Part shown: positions 19,162 through 28,063 of the stretch, piece after piece
Layout of the letters: each line of letters opens with the position of its first letter
Position numbering within the stretch: position 1 is the first letter of the stretch
NCBI GenBank assembly: GCA_963737555.1
Contig: CAVTTB010000009.1
Location: 186,001-250,000, forward strand
DNA: 64,000 nucleotides
Origin: JAHJQQ01 sp963737555
GTDB lineage: Bacteria; Pseudomonadota; Gammaproteobacteria; Thiohalobacterales; Thiohalobacteraceae
Reading direction: 5' to 3'
The notes under the pieces: generated by a model
What the model was told of the DNA's origin: nothing
Seen by the model: only the letters and a program-made list of their open reading frames with translations
The model's database searches: none
Position numbers and translations under genes: made by a program

Positions 19162-19426
19162 GACCTTACCTTGTGGCGCTCGGGATCGTGGCTTTTCCAC
19201 TATCAATATGTGCGTAGCGGGCGATGTGCACGAGTCTCCAGGCTGGGCCGGGAAAGTTGTGATGCCGGTCACTAATCGGGACTAAGCCCACGGGATTGGG
19301 TGTCGGGGTAGCTGTGGGCGCCGGGTCTGTACAGCGCGGAGGGGGGATTGTCTGGCGGCCTCTGGCCGGTCCATGCACAATAGCCACTTTCCAGCCTGAT
19401 CGAAGCAAATCGACGGTAAATCCACA

Positions 19427-20083
19427 GTGATAGCGGGTAGCCTAACAACGCGGACGCGCGTTAAAATCTGCGGCATTACACGCCCCGAGGATGGGGTGGC
19501 GGCGGCGCGTTTGGGTGTGGATGCGATCGGTTTGGTGTTCTATGCCCCCAGCCCGCGGGCGGTGACGGCCGAACGGGCTATAGCGATCGCTGCGGTCTTG
19601 CCGCCGTTCGTGACCCGGGTGGGTCTGTTCGTCAACGCCGCGCCGATCGAGGTCGAGGCGGTACTGACTGCCGTACGCTTGGATCTGCTGCAGTTTCACG
19701 GTGACGAGACCGAGGCCGACTGCCGCCGTTACGGGCTTCCGTACCTCAAGGCGGTGAGCATGCGTCCGGATCTGGATATGGGTGCGGCGTTGCGCGCCTA
19801 CCCGAGCGCGAGCGGATTTCTGCTGGACGCGTATCACCCGGCGCTGCCGGGCGGCAGTGGCGAACGTTTCGACTGGGCGCGTGTCCCTGCTGAACGCCCG
19901 CAGCCGATTGTTCTGGCCGGCGGACTGACGCCGGACAACGTCGCCGAGGCGGTGCGCGCCGTGCGCCCGTATGCGGTGGATGTGAGCAGTGGCGTCGAGG
20001 CGGCCAAGGGCATCAAAGACGTAACGAAGATGGCGGAATTCATACGAGGAGTACACCGTGGCGACCACGAATCCGGCGCTTAA
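19427..20083 (+). CDS. trpF: phosphoribosylanthranilate isomerase
   Basis: Converts N-(5-phosphoribosyl)anthranilate to the carboxyphenylamino-deoxyribulose phosphate in tryptophan synthesis. It is a (beta/alpha)8 barrel of 218 residues. The catalytic Cys is in VKICGITRPED, the general-acid Asp in FLLDAYHP, and the phosphate site in VLAGGLTPDNVAEA and VDVSSGVE. A GTG start at 19427 is used because no ATG precedes the conserved KICGIT. The 3' end overlaps trpB by 26 bases, indicating translational coupling. Confidence 0.96.
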   Translation: MIAGSLTTRTRVKICGITRPEDGVAAARLGVDAIGLVFYAPSPRAVTAERAIAIAAVLPPFVTRVGLFVNAAPIEVEAVLTAVRLDLLQFHGDETEADCRRYGLPYLKAVSMRPDLDMGAALRAYPSASGFLLDAYHPALPGGSGERFDWARVPAERPQPIVLAGGLTPDNVAEAVRAVRPYAVDVSSGVEAAKGIKDVTKMAEFIRGVHRGDHESGA

Positions 20084-21287
20084 GCCGGCCAGTTGGAACG
20101 ATCTTCCGGATGCCAACGGGCATTTCGGTCCTTATGGCGGACGCTTCGTCGCCGAGACCTTGATGGAACCCATCGAGGAATTGCGCGTTGCCTATGAGCA
20201 GCTGCGCAACGACCCCGGCTTCATCGCCGAACTCGACCGTGATCTGGCGCAATACGTCGGTCGACCCTCACCGCTGTATCACGCCGAACGCTGGAGCGCG
20301 AAGCTCGGCGGCGCGCAGATCTATCTCAAGCGCGAAGACCTCAATCACACCGGCGCGCACAAGATCAACAACACCATGGGTCAGGGCCTGTTGGCGCGGC
20401 ACATGGGCAAGACCCGCGTGATCGGCGAGACCGGTGCCGGTCAGCACGGCGTCGCCACCGCCACCGTCGCGGCACGCTTGGGCATGGAGTGCGTCATCTA
20501 CATGGGCGCCGAAGACATCAAGCGTCAGTCCAGCAACGTCTATCGCATGCGCCTGCTCGGCGCCGAAGTCGTCTCCGTCGAGTCCGGTTCGAAGACGCTG
20601 AAAGACGCGCTCAACGAAGCGATGCGCGATTGGGTCACCAACATCGATAACACCTTCTATATCATCGGTACGGTCGCCGGTCCGCATCCGTATCCGGCGA
20701 TGGTGCGCGATTTCCAGGCCATCATCGGCCGCGAGGCGCGCACGCAGATTCTCGATCAGGCCGGGCGGTTGCCGGATGCCCTGATCGCCTGCGTCGGTGG
20801 CGGTTCCAACGCCATTGGTCTGTTCCATCCCTTCCTCAATGATGCCGAGGTGAAGATGATCGGCGTCGAAGGTGGTGGTGACGGCATCGCCAGCGGCCAT
20901 CACGCGGCACCGCTGTGTGCGGGTACGCCCGGCGTGTTGCACGGCAATCGTACGTATCTGATGGAAGACCGCGATGGCCAGATCATCGAGACGCATTCGA
21001 TTTCCGCCGGGCTGGATTATCCCGGTGTCGGTCCGGAACACGCGTGGTTGAAAGACACCGGTCGCGCGCAGTATGTCGCCATCACCGATACCGAGGCGCT
21101 GGACGGATTTCACAGTCTCACGCGCGTCGAAGGCATCATCCCGGCCTTGGAATCCAGTCATGCGCTCGCCTATGCGATGAAACTGGCACCGACGATGCGC
21201 AAAGATCAGATCATCATCATCAATCTGTCGGGACGTGGCGATAAAGACATCCACACCGTCGCGGCGCATGAGGGCATCACGGTATGA
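20058..21287 (+). CDS. trpB: tryptophan synthase, beta subunit
   Basis: Condenses indole with serine using PLP. The protein is 409 residues and starts at GTG 20058 with GAGGAG just upstream, inside the trpF 3' end. The PLP lysine is Lys102 in NHTGAHKINNT; the phosphate-binding loop GGGSNAIG and the segment EGGGDGIASGHHAAP are intact. It overlaps trpA by ATGA. trpF-trpB-trpA here forms a tight translationally coupled unit. Confidence 0.98.
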   Translation: MATTNPALKPASWNDLPDANGHFGPYGGRFVAETLMEPIEELRVAYEQLRNDPGFIAELDRDLAQYVGRPSPLYHAERWSAKLGGAQIYLKREDLNHTGAHKINNTMGQGLLARHMGKTRVIGETGAGQHGVATATVAARLGMECVIYMGAEDIKRQSSNVYRMRLLGAEVVSVESGSKTLKDALNEAMRDWVTNIDNTFYIIGTVAGPHPYPAMVRDFQAIIGREARTQILDQAGRLPDALIACVGGGSNAIGLFHPFLNDAEVKMIGVEGGGDGIASGHHAAPLCAGTPGVLHGNRTYLMEDRDGQIIETHSISAGLDYPGVGPEHAWLKDTGRAQYVAITDTEALDGFHSLTRVEGIIPALESSHALAYAMKLAPTMRKDQIIIINLSGRGDKDIHTVAAHEGITV

Positions 21288-22111
21288 GTCGCATTGCCGC
21301 ACGCTTCGCTGCGCTGGCCAAGTCCGGACGCAAGGCGCTCATTCCTTATGTCACCGCCGGCGATCCCAATCCCGAGGTGACGGTTCCGTTGCTGCATGCG
21401 ATGGTTGCCGCCGGCGCCGATCTTCTCGAAATCGGTGTGCCATTTTCCGATCCGATGGCCGACGGTCCGGTGATTCAAGCCGCCTGCGAGCGCGCGCTCG
21501 TGCATCATGTCAGTCTGCGCAAGGTGCTCGACATGGTGAAGCATTTTCGCGCCCAGGACCAAGACACGCCGGTGATCCTGATGGGTTATCTGAACCCGGT
21601 CGAGGTGATGGGTTACGCGGCATTTGCGCAGGCCGCAAAAGATGCCGGTGTCGACGGTCTGCTCACCGTCGATCTGCCGCCGGAAGAGGCGGGTGATCTG
21701 CTGGACGAACTCAAGCAGGTCGCCATCGATCCCATCTTCCTGGTGTCGCCCAGCACCAGCGACGAGCGCGTGCGCAAGATCGCCGCCGTTGCCAGCGGCT
21801 TCTTGTATTACGTGTCGTTCAAGGGTGTGACCGGCGCCAACCGCCTGGATGTCGGTGCTGTCGCGAGCAAAGTTAAAACGATTCGTTCACTGACCAATAT
21901 CCCGGTCGGTGTCGGCTTCGGTATCCGCGATGCGCAATCGGCGGCGGATGTCTCTGCCGTGGCCGATGCCGTGGTTGTCGGCAGCGCCTTGGTCAAACGC
22001 ATTGCCGAGCTGGCGGACAAGCCGGCGCAGATCAATGCCAGTTTGTGCGAAGTGCTCTCCGCGATGCGCCAAGCCATGGATGCGCAGCAGCGTGCCGTCG
22101 CCAGTCGTTAA
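21284..22111 (+). CDS. trpA: tryptophan synthase, alpha subunit
   Basis: Cleaves indole-3-glycerol phosphate to indole, which is channelled to TrpB. The protein is 275 residues, a TIM barrel. Catalytic Glu49 and Asp60 are visible in LLEIGVPFSDPMADGP; the phosphate-binding GVGFGIRDAQSA and FYY-type loop (GFLYYVSFKGVTGA) are intact. The start overlaps the trpB stop. The accD gene follows after 35 bases, as is common in this phylum. Confidence 0.98.
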   Translation: MSRIAARFAALAKSGRKALIPYVTAGDPNPEVTVPLLHAMVAAGADLLEIGVPFSDPMADGPVIQAACERALVHHVSLRKVLDMVKHFRAQDQDTPVILMGYLNPVEVMGYAAFAQAAKDAGVDGLLTVDLPPEEAGDLLDELKQVAIDPIFLVSPSTSDERVRKIAAVASGFLYYVSFKGVTGANRLDVGAVASKVKTIRSLTNIPVGVGFGIRDAQSAADVSAVADAVVVGSALVKRIAELADKPAQINASLCEVLSAMRQAMDAQQRAVASR

Positions 22112-22146
22112 TCCCAACCGCTGAGTAAAGCATCGGAACAATACCC

Positions 22147-23007
22147 ATGAGTTGGTTTGAAAAACTGTTACCCAGCCGCATCCGCACCGAAGGCGGTAAT
22201 AAACGCACGGTGCCGGAAGGACTGTGGAATAAGTGCGACGCCTGTGCGGCCGTGATCTACCGCACCGAACTGGAACGCAATCTCGAAGTCTGCCCCAAGT
22301 GCTCGCATCACATGCGTGTGGGTGCGCGGCGCCGCTTGGAAGGTTTTCTCGATGCCGAGGGCCGCGAAGAATTAGCCAACGAGGTCAAGCCCGTCGATGT
22401 GTTGAAATTCAAGGACAGCAAGAAATACAAGGATCGCCTGCTGCAGGCACAGAAGACCACCGGCGAACAGGATGCATTGATCGTCATGCAGGGCCAGGTG
22501 AAAGGCGTTGCGCTGGTCGCCTGTGCCTTCGAATTCAGTTTCATGGCGGGTTCCATGGGCGCGGTGGTCGGCGAGCGTTTCGTCCGCGCGGTGAATCGCT
22601 GCCTGGAAAAAAATCTGCCGCTGGTGTGCTTCTCCGCGAGCGGCGGCGCGCGCATGCAGGAAGCTCTGTTCTCGCTGATGCAAATGGCCAAGACCTCGGC
22701 CGCGTTGGCGAAGCTTGCCGATGCGCGCCTGCCCTTCATCTCGGTACTCACCGATCCGACCATGGGTGGTGTGTCCGCGAGTCTCGCCATGCTCGGCGAC
22801 GTGAATATCGGTGAACCGAATGCGTTAATCGGTTTTGCCGGCCCCCGCGTCATCGAACAAACCGTGCGCGAGACGCTGCCGGAAGGTTTTCAACGCAGTG
22901 AGTTTCTGCTCGACCACGGCGCCATCGATATGATCGTCGATCGCCGCGAGATGCGTGATCGGATTGCCAATCTGCTGGCTATTATGCAGCGGCGCAAACA
23001 GGTCTGA
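22147..23007 (+). CDS. accD: acetyl-CoA carboxylase carboxyltransferase, beta subunit
   Basis: With AccA it transfers the carboxyl group from biotin to acetyl-CoA, the first committed step of fatty acid synthesis. The protein is 286 residues. A four-cysteine zinc ribbon (Cys30, Cys33, Cys49, Cys52) lies at the N-terminus (CDACAAV ... VCPKC). The crotonase-type core is marked by FSASGGARMQEALFSLMQM and PTMGGVSASLAMLGD. The family's usual next gene, folC, is absent; queG follows in convergent orientation. Confidence 0.98.
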   Translation: MSWFEKLLPSRIRTEGGNKRTVPEGLWNKCDACAAVIYRTELERNLEVCPKCSHHMRVGARRRLEGFLDAEGREELANEVKPVDVLKFKDSKKYKDRLLQAQKTTGEQDALIVMQGQVKGVALVACAFEFSFMAGSMGAVVGERFVRAVNRCLEKNLPLVCFSASGGARMQEALFSLMQMAKTSAALAKLADARLPFISVLTDPTMGGVSASLAMLGDVNIGEPNALIGFAGPRVIEQTVRETLPEGFQRSEFLLDHGAIDMIVDRREMRDRIANLLAIMQRRKQV

Positions 23008-23040
23008 GCGGTCTGACACATGCGGTGGTAGCGCACAGGA

Positions 23041-24096
23041 TTAGCCATGCCGCCACAACGCCCAGCCCACATGTTCGCGTACTACTTCTGATGGATGTTC
23101 GCGGCGCGTTTCCAGTGTCGCGATAATCTCTGGTGAGGTTGGTGCATTGCCGAGCGCGACGGCGAGATTGCGCAGCCAACTTACATGGCCAATACGCCGA
23201 ATCGCGCTGCCGGCAGTATTATCCAGAAATTCGTTTTCACTCCAGCTAAATAGTTCCGTTAGCGTTGCCGCATCCAGCGCGTGCCGTGGCGCAAAGTCGG
23301 GCTCGCTGGTGCGTGTGGCAAAGCGATTCCATGGACACACGAGCTGGCAGTCATCGCAGCCATAGATGCGATTGCCGATCATCGGACGCAAGTGTTCCGG
23401 GATCGCGCCCTGTAGTTCAATCGTGAGGTAGGAGATGCACAGCCGCGCGTCCAGTTCATACGGCGCGACGATGGCGCGGGTCGGGCAGGCGTCGATGCAG
23501 GCGTGACAGGTGCCGCAGTGATTGGTGCCGGCGGTGTCGATGGGTAGCGGCAAATCTGTATACAACTCACCGAGAAAAAACCACGAGCCGCTGTGCTGAT
23601 CGATCAGGTTGGTGTGTTTGCCGATCCATCCGAGGCCGGCTTGCTGCGCGAGTGCTTTTTCCAGTACCGGCGCGCTGTCGGTGAAGGCGCGGTAGCCGAA
23701 CGGGCCGATCTCTTGGGTGATGCGATCGGCCAGACGTTGCAGGCGCTGACGCAGGAGTTTGTGATAATCGCGACCGAGCGCGTAGCGCGATACATAGGCG
23801 TGTGTGGGTTCGGCGAGCACGGCCTCGGCATTGTGTAATTGCTCCGGCCAGTAATTCATGCGCACGCTGATGACACGCAAGGTACCCGGCACCAGATCCT
23901 CGGGGCGACTGCGGCGCGTGCCGTGGCGTTGCATATACTCCATCTCGCCGTGACGCCCGGCGGCCAGCCAATTCAACAAGTGACTCTCGTCGGCGGACAA
24001 GTCGGTGCCGCCGATGCCGACGGCGGCAAAGCCTTGCTCTTTGCCCCAGTGTTTGATGCGCTGGGCGAGGGCCGCGTAATCGGGGCAGTCGGTCAT
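23041..24096 (-). CDS. queG: epoxyqueuosine reductase
   Basis: Cobalamin- and iron-sulfur-dependent reduction of epoxyqueuosine to queuosine in tRNA. The protein is 351 residues. Two [4Fe-4S] cluster motifs are visible: CGTCHACIDACP (about residue 190) and CDDCQLVCPW (about 240). The N-terminal cobalamin-binding DUF1730 region includes SVRMNYWP and YALGRDYHKLL, and the catalytic-type Asp lies in FTDSAPVLEKALA. HEAT-like C-terminal helices are present. It is divergent from nnr with about 98 bases between starts, the common gammaproteobacterial arrangement. Confidence 0.96.
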   Translation of the reverse strand: MTDCPDYAALAQRIKHWGKEQGFAAVGIGGTDLSADESHLLNWLAAGRHGEMEYMQRHGTRRSRPEDLVPGTLRVISVRMNYWPEQLHNAEAVLAEPTHAYVSRYALGRDYHKLLRQRLQRLADRITQEIGPFGYRAFTDSAPVLEKALAQQAGLGWIGKHTNLIDQHSGSWFFLGELYTDLPLPIDTAGTNHCGTCHACIDACPTRAIVAPYELDARLCISYLTIELQGAIPEHLRPMIGNRIYGCDDCQLVCPWNRFATRTSEPDFAPRHALDAATLTELFSWSENEFLDNTAGSAIRRIGHVSWLRNLAVALGNAPTSPEIIATLETRREHPSEVVREHVGWALWRHG

Positions 24097-24194
24097 GTGT
24101 ACAATGTGTCTGGAAAGGGTCGGGTGATTCGCGCTATTTTGCGCTCATCCCGCCTAGGTACAAGTACAGGCACAAGCCGCATGAGCGAGCACGA

Positions 24195-25689
24195 GTGAAC
24201 ACAGCCGAGTTAGAACAGCCCATCTATAGCGTCGCGCAGGTGCGTGAGATCGAGCGTCGCGCCATTGCTGACCTGGGCATCCCCGGTTATACGCTGATGA
24301 CGCGCGCCGCCACCGCAGCGTTGCGCAAGCTACGTGCACAGTGGCCGCGTGCGCAGCGCATCCGCGTGGTCTGTGGTGCGGGCAATAATGCCGGTGATGG
24401 CTATGTGCTGGCGCGCTTGGCGAAGACGGTTGGTCTGGATGTGCGTGTGGGTTATCTCTGCGATCCCGCCAAATTACAGGGCGACGCGCAGATCGCCTAT
24501 GCCGAGGCGCAATCGGCCGGTGTGGTGATGGCGCCGTTCACAGCGCGTGTGTGCGCCGATGCCGAGGTGATCGTCGATGCGCTGTTGGGTACGGGGCTGG
24601 AGCGGCCGGTCATCGATGCCTGGGCCGATGCCATCGCCGTGATGAATGCGGCCGCTGCCCCCATTCTCGCCTTGGATATCCCGAGTGGTCTGCACGCCGA
24701 TAGCGGCGCGGTGTTGGGCAGCGGCGGTGCGTGCCGATCTGACGGTAACGTTCATTGCGCCAAAGTTGGGTCTGTACCTGGGTCGCGCGGCCGAGCACGT
24801 GGGGCAAGTGGTGTTGGCGGGCCTGGATATCCCCGCGGCCGCATTCGATGGCATCGAACCCGCGGTCTGGCAGTTGGATGCGAACTGGCTGCGCGCGACT
24901 TTACCCGGCGCGCGGGCGCGTACCGCGCACAAAGGTGACTTCGGCCATGTCCTGGTGATGGGCGGACAACCGGGTATGAGCGGTGCCGCGCGCTTGGCGG
25001 CCGAGGCCGCGTTGCGCGTCGGCGCGGGTTTGGTGTCGGTCGCGACGCATCCGCAGCATGCCGCGACGCTCAATATCGGCCGCCCCGAATTGATGTGTCA
25101 TGCCATTGATGACGCGGCCATGCTCCAACCGCGACTGGAACGCGCGACGGTGCTGGCGCTCGGTCCCGGTTTGGGGCAAGGCGATTGGTCGCGCACAGTG
25201 CTCGCGGCGGTGTGGGACAGCGAGTTGCCGATGATTGTGGATGCGGACGCCTTGAACCTGCTCGCGCAGGAACCGCAGCGGCGCGAGCACTGGATATTGA
25301 CGCCGCATCCGGGTGAGGCCGCGCGTCTGCTCGGCTGTTCCACGGCCGAGGTCCAGGCAGACCGGCTTGCCGCGATTCAGGCCATCCAATCGCGTTATGG
25401 CGGTGTCGTAGTGCTCAAGGGCGCGGGGACGCTGATTGCGGACGGCAGCCGCTGCCGGATCAGCCGTGCCGGCAACCCGGGCATGGCCGGTGGCGGCATG
25501 GGTGACGTGCTGAGCGGCGTGATCGCCGGGCTGTGCGCGCAGGGTATGTCATTGTTTGATGCCGCCGCGGCCGGGGTCGTCGCGCACGGACTGGCCGCTG
25601 ATGCCCTGGCCAAGCGCGACGGTGAGCGCGGCCTGCTGGCCGGCGATCTGTTGCCCGAGTTGCGGCGCTGGGTGAACCCAGCATGCTGA
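24195..25689 (+). CDS. nnr: bifunctional NAD(P)H-hydrate epimerase / ADP-dependent dehydratase, frameshifted
   Basis: Metabolite-repair enzyme (YjeF family) that epimerises and dehydrates damaged NAD(P)H. The N-terminal epimerase domain shows VVCGAGNNAGDGYVLARLA and VDALLGTGL; the C-terminal kinase-fold dehydratase shows HKGDFGHVLVMGG, LALGPGLGQ, VVLKGAGT and GNPGMAGGGMGDVLSG. The frame changes near 24720, where one extra base in GGCAGCGGCGG separates the two halves within the epimerase domain end (DIPSGLHADSG, then VRADLTVTFIAPK). Joined length is about 497 residues. The stop overlaps tsaE by 7 bases. Usually an intact essential-like single gene, so the break is probably an error. Confidence 0.93.
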
Positions 25690-26156
25690 CGCGCCAGTTC
25701 GACATCGCCGACGCCGAGGCCATGGAACAGTTGGGCGCGCGCCTGGCTCGAGCGAGTGCCGAAGCCGGATTGGTCGTACACCTGCACGGCGATCTCGGCG
25801 CGGGCAAGACCACCTTGGTACGCGGTTTTCTGCGCGGTCTCGGCCACCAGGGCAGCGTGCGCAGCCCGACCTATACCCTGGTCGAACCCTATGATTTCCC
25901 GCAACGGCGGGTGTATCACCTGGACCTGTATCGGCTGGGCGATGCCGAAGAACTGGAGTGGATTGGTCTGCGCGACCTGCTCGATGGCAGCAGTGTGGTA
26001 CTGATCGAATGGCCGGAACGCGGGCTGGGCGTGCTGCCGCCGGCGGATCTGGAAATCCAGATCGAGTACCGGGACAGCGGCCGGCTGGTCGTCTTGATGG
26101 GCTTGTCGCCAGCCGGGGAGCGAATGGCGCAACAACTAGATGCCGTCGCCAACTAG
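25683..26156 (+). CDS. tsaE: tRNA threonylcarbamoyladenosine biosynthesis ATPase TsaE
   Basis: ATPase partner of the TsaBD complex that makes t6A37 in ANN-decoding tRNAs. The protein is 157 residues. Walker A is in HGDLGAGKTTLVRGFLRGLG; the family motif SPTYTLVEPY and the HLDLYRLGDAEELEWIGL segment follow, then VLIEWPERG. The start at 25683 lies within the end of nnr. This nnr-tsaE-amiB-mutL-miaA order is classic for the class. Confidence 0.97.
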   Translation: MLTRQFDIADAEAMEQLGARLARASAEAGLVVHLHGDLGAGKTTLVRGFLRGLGHQGSVRSPTYTLVEPYDFPQRRVYHLDLYRLGDAEELEWIGLRDLLDGSSVVLIEWPERGLGVLPPADLEIQIEYRDSGRLVVLMGLSPAGERMAQQLDAVAN

Positions 26157-26206
26157 GGCATCGAATGAGGTAGCTGTCCTATCTAACGGAATAAATAAGA
26201 AAAAAC

Positions 26207-26236
26207 TTGAAATTCCCTATGCCATGTGACTAGACT
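26207..26236 (+). promoter_or_regulatory. candidate sigma-70 promoter for amiB
   Basis: TTGAAA at 26207-26212 and TAGACT at 26231-26236 with an 18-base spacer, in an AT-rich gap after tsaE and 33 bases before the amiB start. Five of six and four of six bases match consensus. Assignment rests on sequence only. Confidence 0.45.
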
Positions 26237-26268
26237 CTACTCATACCCATGTGCGGGAGGGGCGGGTC

Positions 26269-27900
26269 ATGCGTCGCTGGATTGTCGGATTACTGTGCTG
26301 GTCTGCTGGGGCCGTTTGGGCCGGCCCGGTTACGGTGCAGGGCGTGCGTCTGTGGACCGCACCGGACAATACGCGTGTGGTGCTCGATCTCACCGGTCCC
26401 GCTGAACACCAACTCATCACACTGACCGGACCCGATCGGGTTGTCATCGATGTGCGCAATGCACGCCTGCAGCCGGGTGTGATTGCGCAAGGCAATCAAG
26501 GCGTCATTCAAGGACTGCGCACGGGTATCCGCGACGGCCATGATTTGCGCGTGGTGTTGGATCTCAAGAACAACGTCAAACCGCGTAGTTATTATCTCAA
26601 GCCCGATAGTTCGAATGGTCACCGCATTGTTGTGGATCTGCGCGGTGCCGTGCCCGCGTCGGCATCAACGTCAACAGTCACACGTGCTGTACAGACACCA
26701 CCCGTGCGCACTGTTGCGGCGGCTGCGCCCGTCGCAGCAACGATGCATGCACCGGCCATCACACCGAAAATCGCAGCGACAAAAAACACCACGCCGACGA
26801 ACAGCGTAGCTAAGCGCGTCGCCAAGCCCGTCGAACCGGCTGTGCAGGCGGCTGCCGTAGCCAAGCCGCGCACTGAACAACCGGCTGTTGATGCGTCGTT
26901 CACAGAAGCCGAAGCGCGCGCACCCGCGGCAACGACGACTGCGCCGGTCAAAACAGCGCGTGCAGCGGGACATGAGCGGGCCTTGATTGTTGCAATCGAT
27001 GCCGGTCACGGCGGGAAGGATGTCGGTGCGCGCGGACCGTCCGGCACGCATGAAAAAGACGTCGTGTTGGCTATCGCGCGCAAACTGGCCGCGCTGGTCG
27101 AGAAAGAGCCGGGCATGCGTCCGGTGTTGGTGCGCGATGGCGATTATTTCATTCGCTTGCGCGACCGTATGCATAAGGCGCGCAAGCAGCACGCCGATCT
27201 GTTCGTCTCCATTCATGCGGATGCCTTCGACGATCACCGCGCCCGTGGTTCGTCCGTGTTTGTCGTATCCGAACGTGGCGCGACCTCGGAAATGGCGCGC
27301 ATTCTGGCCGATCAGGAAAATGCGGCTGACTTGGCCGGTGGTGTCAGCCTCAATGACAAGGACGAGCTGCTCAAGTCGGTGCTGCTGGATCTCTCGCAGT
27401 CGGCCAGTATCGAGGCGAGTATGAATGTTGCTGACAACGTGCTCGGAGAACTCAAGCAGATCGGCAATGTGCATAAATCGCGCGTGCAGCAGGCCGGATT
27501 CATGGTCTTGAAATCACCCGATGTGCCCTCGATTCTGGTCGAGACCGCGTTTATCTCCAATCCTGCAGAGGAGCGGCTACTGCGCGATTCCCGGCATCAG
27601 CAGCGTCTCGCCGCGGCGATCATGAAGGGTATTCGTGCCTATTTCCGCGACAATCCGCCGCCCGGCACGGTCATGGCCAATCGCGATTCCGACAACGGGT
27701 CCGGGTCGCGTGTGGCAAGTCGTGAGACAAACACAGAATCGGCATCCGCTAAGAAGCATGTCATCAAACGCGGCGAAACCCTCTCCGGTCTGGCCGAACG
27801 TTACGCTGTCAGCTTAGAGCGCCTGCGTGTGGCCAATAATCTGAGCGACGACCGCCTGCTGGTCGGTTCAGTGCTGCGTATCCCCACCACGGACAGTTGA
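26269..27900 (+). CDS. amiB: N-acetylmuramoyl-L-alanine amidase (AmiB/AmiC type) with AMIN and LysM
   Basis: Periplasmic zinc amidase that splits septal peptidoglycan during daughter-cell separation. A signal peptide (MRRWIVGLLCWSAGAVWAG) is followed by an AMIN domain (about residues 22-120), a long Ala/Thr/Pro linker, the Amidase_3 domain starting VAIDAGHGGKDVGARGPSG with zinc ligands His and Glu, SIHADAF and the catalytic-Glu segment LVETAFISNPAEE, then a C-terminal LysM domain (KRGETLSGLAERYAVSLERL). ATG 26269 is chosen for the signal peptide and strong GGGAGGGG upstream; GTG 26251 adds six poor residues. AmiB is favoured by the mutL linkage and the LysM domain. Confidence 0.94.
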   Translation: MRRWIVGLLCWSAGAVWAGPVTVQGVRLWTAPDNTRVVLDLTGPAEHQLITLTGPDRVVIDVRNARLQPGVIAQGNQGVIQGLRTGIRDGHDLRVVLDLKNNVKPRSYYLKPDSSNGHRIVVDLRGAVPASASTSTVTRAVQTPPVRTVAAAAPVAATMHAPAITPKIAATKNTTPTNSVAKRVAKPVEPAVQAAAVAKPRTEQPAVDASFTEAEARAPAATTTAPVKTARAAGHERALIVAIDAGHGGKDVGARGPSGTHEKDVVLAIARKLAALVEKEPGMRPVLVRDGDYFIRLRDRMHKARKQHADLFVSIHADAFDDHRARGSSVFVVSERGATSEMARILADQENAADLAGGVSLNDKDELLKSVLLDLSQSASIEASMNVADNVLGELKQIGNVHKSRVQQAGFMVLKSPDVPSILVETAFISNPAEERLLRDSRHQQRLAAAIMKGIRAYFRDNPPPGTVMANRDSDNGSGSRVASRETNTESASAKKHVIKRGETLSGLAERYAVSLERLRVANNLSDDRLLVGSVLRIPTTDS

Positions 27901-28063
27901 TCCGGCGTTTGTAGGCGCGGCCTGAAGGTGAGGCGCTTGCACCGAGAGGTTGCCCTGGTGTATGGCCGCGGGCAACGCACGCTTTTTCGTTAAGTTCCTG
28001 CACGATCAAGGCAATGCCTGCGCCGTGGCCGTATCTTGGCCGGACTCTGGTATTCTTGCCGCC

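Noticed and set aside
20268..21302. 344-codon open frame opposite trpB
   Set aside because: Antisense shadow of trpB; composition and lack of motifs show it is not a gene.
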